Positions 58,537 through 64,000 of a stretch of 64,000 nt of DNA are shown here, piece after piece. The notes under the pieces were generated by a model. It ran no database searches. It had not been told where the DNA came from and saw only the letters and a program-made list of their open reading frames with translations. The stretch spans positions 1 to 64,000 of the forward strand of contig JAANBC010000137.1 in NCBI GenBank assembly GCA_014621405.1, given 5' to 3'. Made by a program: the position numbers and the translations under genes. Position 1 is the stretch's first letter. Each line of letters begins with the position of its first letter. Source of the stretch: Stylonectria norvegica. Its lineage: Eukaryota; Ascomycota; Sordariomycetes; Hypocreales; Nectriaceae.

Positions 58537-60683
58537 AGCAACGGCGGTGAATACGTGGTCGTGTATGGTAATAAGAATTTAAGGCCAAGAAAACGGAAAG
58601 CGAAAGGCGTTTGTTGTAGACACAGCTGGTAGGACGCGTTGTCAATGGGTCGCAGTCATAATCGTGGACGATAACTGCTCCCCGCTTACATCGCCCCCGG
58701 CTGCAGGACAAGAGCGAACGAGAGTAAGTCCGATATTGAAGCAAGAGAAAACGGATTATGGAGGTTTAGGTTGGCGGTGCTGGAGTCGTTGCAGAAGCGG
58801 TTGCCGCGCCTGAGAGGCGTGCGTACGTGTGTACCTGCAAAGGCGGGTTTGCAGCGAGCGACTTGCAGAGATGCACGCAGAACGACGGACGGAGCAACGA
58901 GCAACGATCGGAGGCGCGGTTCGGGCGGGCGATGGAGAATAGCTGAAGCAGTTGCGCTGGATGCTTCGATGATTCTGCTCTTCCCTGGGCAAGAGAATTT
59001 TGCTGGTCGAGAGGGCGACGTGCGAGACGGTCTGAGATCAGGAATGCGGTCGACGGGCTGGACGTCGATGGACGGTCGATGGGCGATGGATGGTGGGTTG
59101 TGAAAGGGAAAGGCTGGGGTTGTGCTGGGCGGCCAGCGGTGGCTGGTCATAGGCACTGCTAGTAAGGTACCTATGTACGAATATGGCCTCCATCTAGGCC
59201 CAACTAGCGGCCCACGGGTGGTTCCTGCTAACGTGCACGCACTAAAAGCCACCTGCTGGGTTCTGCTGGGTTCTGCTGGGGGAAGCGTACAGTGCGGGCG
59301 CCCTTGTACATACATGTAAAGTACCTAGTAATTGTAAGACCGCTGAGCTTCCAGGTTAGCCCCCCGGGCCCCTTCAAGCCCCCAACCTCACCTCACTGCA
59401 GGCAATGGAAGTGAGCGGTCGCTGTACCAATAGCGCGCCTCGCGCACGGCCTCGCGCACGGCGTTGCTGCTGCTGAAAGAGAATTTTCGAGCACCGGGAT
59501 GTCCGCTTAGTTCACGTGACTCAACTACAACCTTGGGACCCGTCCGATTGGCTTACCACTACGCCTCAAGAGCAAGACCGCGCCGAGTCTTCTCCATCAC
59601 ACGCGTCCAGGTCGTGACTAGGGACCAGCCTTGTCTTAGAACCCTCTGCGGGCCGGGGTCCGGGTGGTTTCAGGGGCTCCAGTTCTTCTGCCGAGCATTC
59701 CTTGAAGAGTGAGGTTCAACGTTTGTGTTTGTGCCACTCAGGTCTTACTCCATATGGAGGTAGAAAAGTAAACAAACCGTCGCCTGTGGTCCAGGATCTA
59801 GAGAACTTGAAAGTTGGATTCATCCGCATGTGATGCATAATGGATTATGGGCATGAATGCCGGCACCCAACTGCACTCTGCACGCTGACAGAACTATACG
59901 AGTACAGGAATGGATATTGCCCGTACGAAGTAGAGCCGTAGCCTTGCAACCTTGATCTAGGGCCATATTGACGGGCATGTAACTGAGCCTCCCGTCCTGC
60001 TGAGATCTGAGCCCGAGCGTGATGTGCCAGAGGGCCCCGGCCAGCTGTACGCTGGAAACAGGCGGCCGGCCATGTGGTCCAGGTGCCTGCAGCAGTGCAG
60101 CCCCCGCCTGCAGCAGCTGCCTAAGGTACCCATCGCCGCCTAGCACTTACACCACCTCAGATCAGATCACGGCGATCGCATCACTTTTCATAAAGGAACG
60201 ACACCTCTCTTTCACCCCATCGCTCCATCACCATATCACCGTATCACACACAGACTCTCTCTCTCTCTTTCTCGATTCCCCGACTCAGATTACCACCTAC
60301 ATGAGGTACCCTCATTAAATCGAGTTCCCCTCTGCACTCTACCATCGGGCCCGTTTATATTCATCCATCAATCCTAAACCCTACCATCAATCAAAACATT
60401 CCATCCATCTCGTTCACATTCTCACCTCATCGTCAAAGCTCTTCCCCACACCCATCGACTCGGCCCGTGTGGCTTATGTCTTACTTTCAAGTCCTCCCCC
60501 TCTAACCTCTACCGACACCATCGCCATCGTCTCCCGTCGACAACGCTTTACAACCCAATCTTAATCGCTCGTATCAACTAAATCACCAAAATCCTATCCC
60601 CCTTTCCTCGCCCTCCCACTCTCACACTTTCACACTTTCACTCGGCCGAGCCGCATTAACAACAACAACTTCATCCCTTCTCA
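58537..60683. other. Intergenic, divergent promoter region
   Basis: 2.1 kb between BYR4 (minus) and the XRCC4-like gene (plus). It includes short direct repeats (GGGTTCTGCT twice near 59258-59280; GCCTCGCGCACG twice near 59437-59460). The 500 bases before 60684 are C/T-rich, a probable leader. No gene supported. Confidence 0.6.
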
Positions 60684-61945
60684 ATGACGTCAAGTCGTGT
60701 CTTGAGATTCGCCCGCAGTGACGACCCCTCGGCCTTCGTCCTGGTGCAGATCACGTCCAAGGGTTCCAAGCCTCTCGATCTCAAGTTGGTGGGCACCGAA
60801 GGCGAGGCGCCATATGTCGCCTCATGCAAGTCATCTCATCCCATTTCCCCCTCAACCCCTCCTTGGTATCCATGATCCAAGGATTGCAATATGAGACCCT
60901 GGTCCGCAATTTGCAGCACTAAGTTCTAACCCAATCTGACATATTATCCAGTGAAACACGACCGAGTGGCTTCACTCAGAGTCAAGAATTGTCCTTCCTC
61001 CGAATCAGAGTGGCAGTCCATACTGGAATCGTTGTTGAACCAAGAGCCGCTCCCCGATATCCAAGCCACGGCCACAGTCTCGAACGAATCGTCAATCTCC
61101 ATCACCATCCGAAAACAGACTCAGGGCATAACGGTAAGGACATGACGCCATCTTCCATGCGCCTGTTGGGTGCTAAATGACATAGCAACGCCTCGGCGCC
61201 ATCACCTTGAAGTACAATGCCGATGAGGCCATTGAATTGTTCGAGTGGTGCGGCGTCGCCGTTGAGACTGCCGCCGTTGCCAAGCAAACTGTGGCCGACC
61301 TAACGGCCACGTCGCATAGTTCAGAAACCGCCGTTGCACAACTCAAGTCACAATTAGAGGAGCTGCTTCAGGCTAAGGCGGAGGATGAAACGGCCCTACT
61401 CCAAAAGTTTCGGGACCTTCTCAATGAAAAAAAAGGTCAAAATCCGAGAGCAACAGCGTGTGCTCGCTGCAGGCTCCTTCAACGTCAGTCATCCAGGGTC
61501 CTCTCAGCCATCTCAGCCTGCCCCGTCTCAACCAGCTCGAAAGGCAGGCAAGTCTCGGACTACTAAAAGGAAGGCACCCGTCACCACGAAAATCGAGGAA
61601 GACTCTGAAGATGGTGGTGTTCAGGCCATGGAAGTTGACGATATCAAACACGAAGCAGAGGAGACAGATCCCGGCGATACTACTGAGGCGACTGCATCTG
61701 CGGCCAGCGACGACGACGACAATGATGATGGTGCTGGCCTAGCTGAACCTCTTCAGGATACGCGAGGTGCAAGATCAATGCCAAATCGTGCAGCAGCAAG
61801 TCAAAAGACACCGCCCAAGAAGGCCGCAGAACCGCCGCCACCACCTCGAGCTCTTCCCTTTGCTGCCAAAAAGCCTAGTACGAGGTCGGCTCCCGCCCCT
61901 GCAGCTCCTGCGGGGAGCGATACCGAATCTGACGACGAATTATGA
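60684..61945 (+). CDS. XRCC4-like (Lif1-type) end-joining factor with apparent frameshift
   Basis: Exons 60684..60825, 60952..61133 and 61186..61945, about 360 residues if one base is skipped in the A8 run at 61427-61434. The N-terminal domain contains SKGSKPLDLKLVGTEGEAPY, HDRVASLRVKNCPSSESEWQ and a beta-rich head with YNADEAIELFEWC. A coiled coil follows (AKQTVADLTATSHSS to LLQKFRDLLNEKK). Past the A run the second frame continues VKIREQQRVLA, then a Ser/Pro/Lys/Asp-rich tail with a possible nuclear signal (KSRTTKRKAPVTTK) and an acidic end. Head, stalk and disordered tail match XRCC4 proteins, the scaffold for DNA ligase IV in non-homologous end joining. Intron 1 uses a GC donor (GCAAGT). 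The frame break could be a sequencing error or real. Confidence 0.75.
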
Positions 61946-62112
61946 GGTAACACGAGACGATGATGAAACACGTGGACTTTGAGATAATCGATGTATTCAA
62001 ATATCACGAGTTTATACAGAAATTGTATTTCACTGTGTAACTTCGCATTTCTACCATGATATCCACGTTGGCCTCTCTGCAACGGTGTTATATATCGATT
62101 CCTTGTCTTCCT

Positions 62113-63236
62113 CTAGCGCCTGTCGTCTTTGTCAAACTTATGCTGCCAGAAACGACGGTAATGCTTCTTGTTTCCCAGCTCAGCAATTTCAGCAACCTCC
62201 TTGGGAGTCAGTTTGAACTTGGGGATCTTGTTCAGATACCGCTCAAGCCTCTCCGTCTTGGAGCTCGTAGTGACGGGCACTAAGCCCTGATCCATGCACC
62301 ATCGCAGGCCAATCTCGGACTCGGAGACGCCATACTTCTTCGCCAGCTCCGTCCACTTCTCGTCCACGGGGCCAGGCTCGCCGGTGGTGAGCGGGGTCAG
62401 CGGGCTGTAGCACGAGACGGCGATCTTGTGCTGCTGGTGGAACTGCAGCAGGTCGCCGTGCTGGAGGTACGGGTTGAACTCGATCTGGTTGATGGCCGGC
62501 GGGGTCTTGGCCGTCTTGAGGACCGTCTCCAGATGCTCCTGGAGGAAGTTGGACACGCCGATGGACTTGGCACGGCCGGACTCCTTGATGGTCTCCAGCT
62601 CGGCCCACCGAGCCTGCAGCTCGCCCTCGCTGTCGGCAAACCAGGGGCCGTGGATGAGGTAGAGGTCGACGTAGTCGAGACCCAGCTTCTTGAGGGAGAG
62701 TTCGAATGCCGTGATCGCGGATTTCTTCTCAGTCGCGCTGATCTTGGTTACGACATACAGGTTCTCGCGGGGAACCTTGGCCGCTTTGATGGCAGCACCC
62801 AGCTCCTCCTCGTTGTTGTAAACTGAGAACTTGTCAGATATAGATCTCGGTTCCGTGAATGTAGTACCCACCCTCGGCACCGTCTAGGTGGCGATACCCA
62901 AGCTCGATGGCCTGTTTGGTGAGCTCGACGAGTTCCTTGTCAAGTGCCGTGTCACCCTCCTTCTTGGCCCTGGCAGTCCCCAACCCGTAGCCGAGCTATA
63001 ATTGAGTTAGCTATGGAATAAATTACAAGAGAAACGTGAGTAGTCGGGTCAAGCTCGATGAACTGTCAAGCTCGATGAATTGTCAAGCTCGATGAATTTA
63101 ACATCTGGTGCCTCTCTGGGGTCCTCACCATGGGGATTGTATTGCCATCGTTGAGCTTGAGGCTGGGGATGCCCGGTTGCTGCTTGGGCGAGACGCCCGA
63201 GGCGTCGGGCGTGAAGGCTGATCCGATTGAGTTCAT
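62113..63236 (-). CDS. Aldo/keto reductase
   Basis: CDS complement(join(62113..62822,62872..62995,63129..63236)), 313 residues. All four catalytic residues of the family are in place: Asp in HLDGAE, Tyr in VYNNEEELG, Lys in VVTKIS and His in YLIHGPW. The NADPH-binding GVSNF and the INQIEFNPYLQ strand are present, and the C-terminal VTTSSKTERLERYL closes the barrel. Two introns of 133 and 49 bp; the junctions rebuild GYGLGTA and DGAEVYNN. The first intron carries three 17-bp repeats. Cytosolic NADPH-dependent carbonyl reduction is expected; the substrate cannot be told. A short N-terminal extension (residues 1-30) is typical of fungal members. Confidence 0.9.
63048..63098 (-). repeat. Three 17-bp tandem repeats inside an intron
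   Basis: GTCAAGCTCGATGAATT three times on the plus strand (first copy ends AACT), wholly inside intron 1 of the aldo/keto reductase gene. Confidence 0.95.
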
Positions 63237-64000
63237 TGTAAGACTTCAGGTTTATTTACTTCAGTAAGAGTGTTGTCAGAGAATTGAAGGGTTGCGTAGG
63301 GGTCAAAGAAGTCAGTTGCGGTTACCGGCGAGGCATGTAGACTATGACGTTCGTAGTTGAAGGGTGGGATGTGCCTCATTTAAGTAAACCCCCCACTTAC
63401 ACTCGCACTCGCACCAGCGTCAAAGTCATTGAATGGGGTATATTACTTACAGCCAGTAGGATAATCTCATGACTCTATTTTCTGATCCAGCTTGTTTATA
63501 TCACCAAAGTCCTCTATATTATGGATTTTCGTCAGCATCCGGAGACTGCCGCAACGATTATTATGCTAGGGGTTGTCATGACTTCCTCCTCAACTCACGT
63601 TGAGTGCTTCACGTTTGTATCTCGTAAACGCCACCAATACGTCCTGTGAATATTGTGTCCGAATTGGTCGATAAATGTACTGCTCACGTCAGGTCATGTC
63701 ATCCACACCACAACTTCACCAAAGTCCCCCTACACGCATGCAGTTCGAGTAGGTAGCAAGTGTTCTTCACGATGGTGGTTCAGGGTAGACGTGGCGCGAA
63801 TGCCAGGGTCGGGTTTGGTCTTATGACGACATCAAGAATGGGGATGACGCCCTGGGAGCGCGAGCGGCTGAATCTACCTATCGGCCGGTCGCGCAGCAGC
63901 CAAAGAAGAAAGAGACGCGCTATTTGTCAGCGTTTCCAAAAAGCTGCAAAGAAACATTATTAGATGGGTATTCACGGCCCGGTATTACAAGACGGTGTCC
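63237..64000. other. Non-coding window end, aldo/keto reductase upstream
   Basis: 764 bases upstream of the aldo/keto reductase start. A 67-codon plus-strand frame at 63760-63963 has no family features. No gene is supported up to the edge. Confidence 0.6.

Noticed and set aside
1..64000. Search for tRNA, rRNA, transposon ends, telomere repeats and secondary-metabolite core genes
   Set aside because: No B-box-like GGTTCGA sequence in a cloverleaf context, no terminal repeats with transposase or reverse-transcriptase frames, no TTAGGG arrays and no PKS, NRPS or terpene synthase motifs were seen by eye; a tRNAscan and profile search would be decisive.

Overview
The window is nuclear DNA from a filamentous ascomycete, most likely a Sordariomycete. 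Its genes are split by many short introns (mostly 48-60 bp) with GTAAGT-like donors and CTAAC/CTGAC branch sites. It encodes eukaryotic housekeeping proteins such as RVB2, UFD1, cofilin, HSP60, NOP2, GAPDH and Byr4. Promoters are pyrimidine-rich and intergenic gaps are 0.3-3 kb. I saw no tRNA, rRNA, transposon or secondary-metabolite core gene. All exon junctions were inferred by eye from reading frame, splice consensus and protein-family continuity.

1-27 kb holds ordinary genes: the 3' end of a GET2-like gene, a TMEM135-like membrane protein, a bHLH transcription factor, RVB2, a 1,006-residue coiled-coil protein with a 41-residue repeat, a charged nuclear protein resembling Ell1-binding proteins, GAPDH, the U5 snRNP protein LIN1/CD2BP2 and UFD1.

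27.8-46.8 kb is the unusual part. Ten small Myb/SANT-like units with lysine-rich or acidic tails lie in two blocks that diverge from a 2.9-kb gap: five on the minus strand (27.9-32.9 kb) and five on the plus strand (35.8-46.7 kb). In the minus block every unit has its first exon cut in the same phase inside the third helix of the Myb fold, and the next exon opens with Gln-His. Two of the five (30424-30575 and 30953-31143) are a complete first exon with a good donor but no downstream exon of their own. The next exons available are those of the neighbour at 29523-29953. This resembles an array of alternative first exons feeding one constant tail, which would swap DNA-binding domains onto a single tail. 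A protein built of Asn/Gln heptads (42340-44022) sits inside the plus block.

47.7-64 kb returns to conserved genes: mitochondrial HSP60, cofilin (with a start-codon-only exon and an 11-nt microexon), GET5/MDY2, NOP2, Byr4, an XRCC4-like end-joining factor with an apparent one-base frameshift in an A8 run, and an aldo/keto reductase whose first intron carries three 17-bp repeats.
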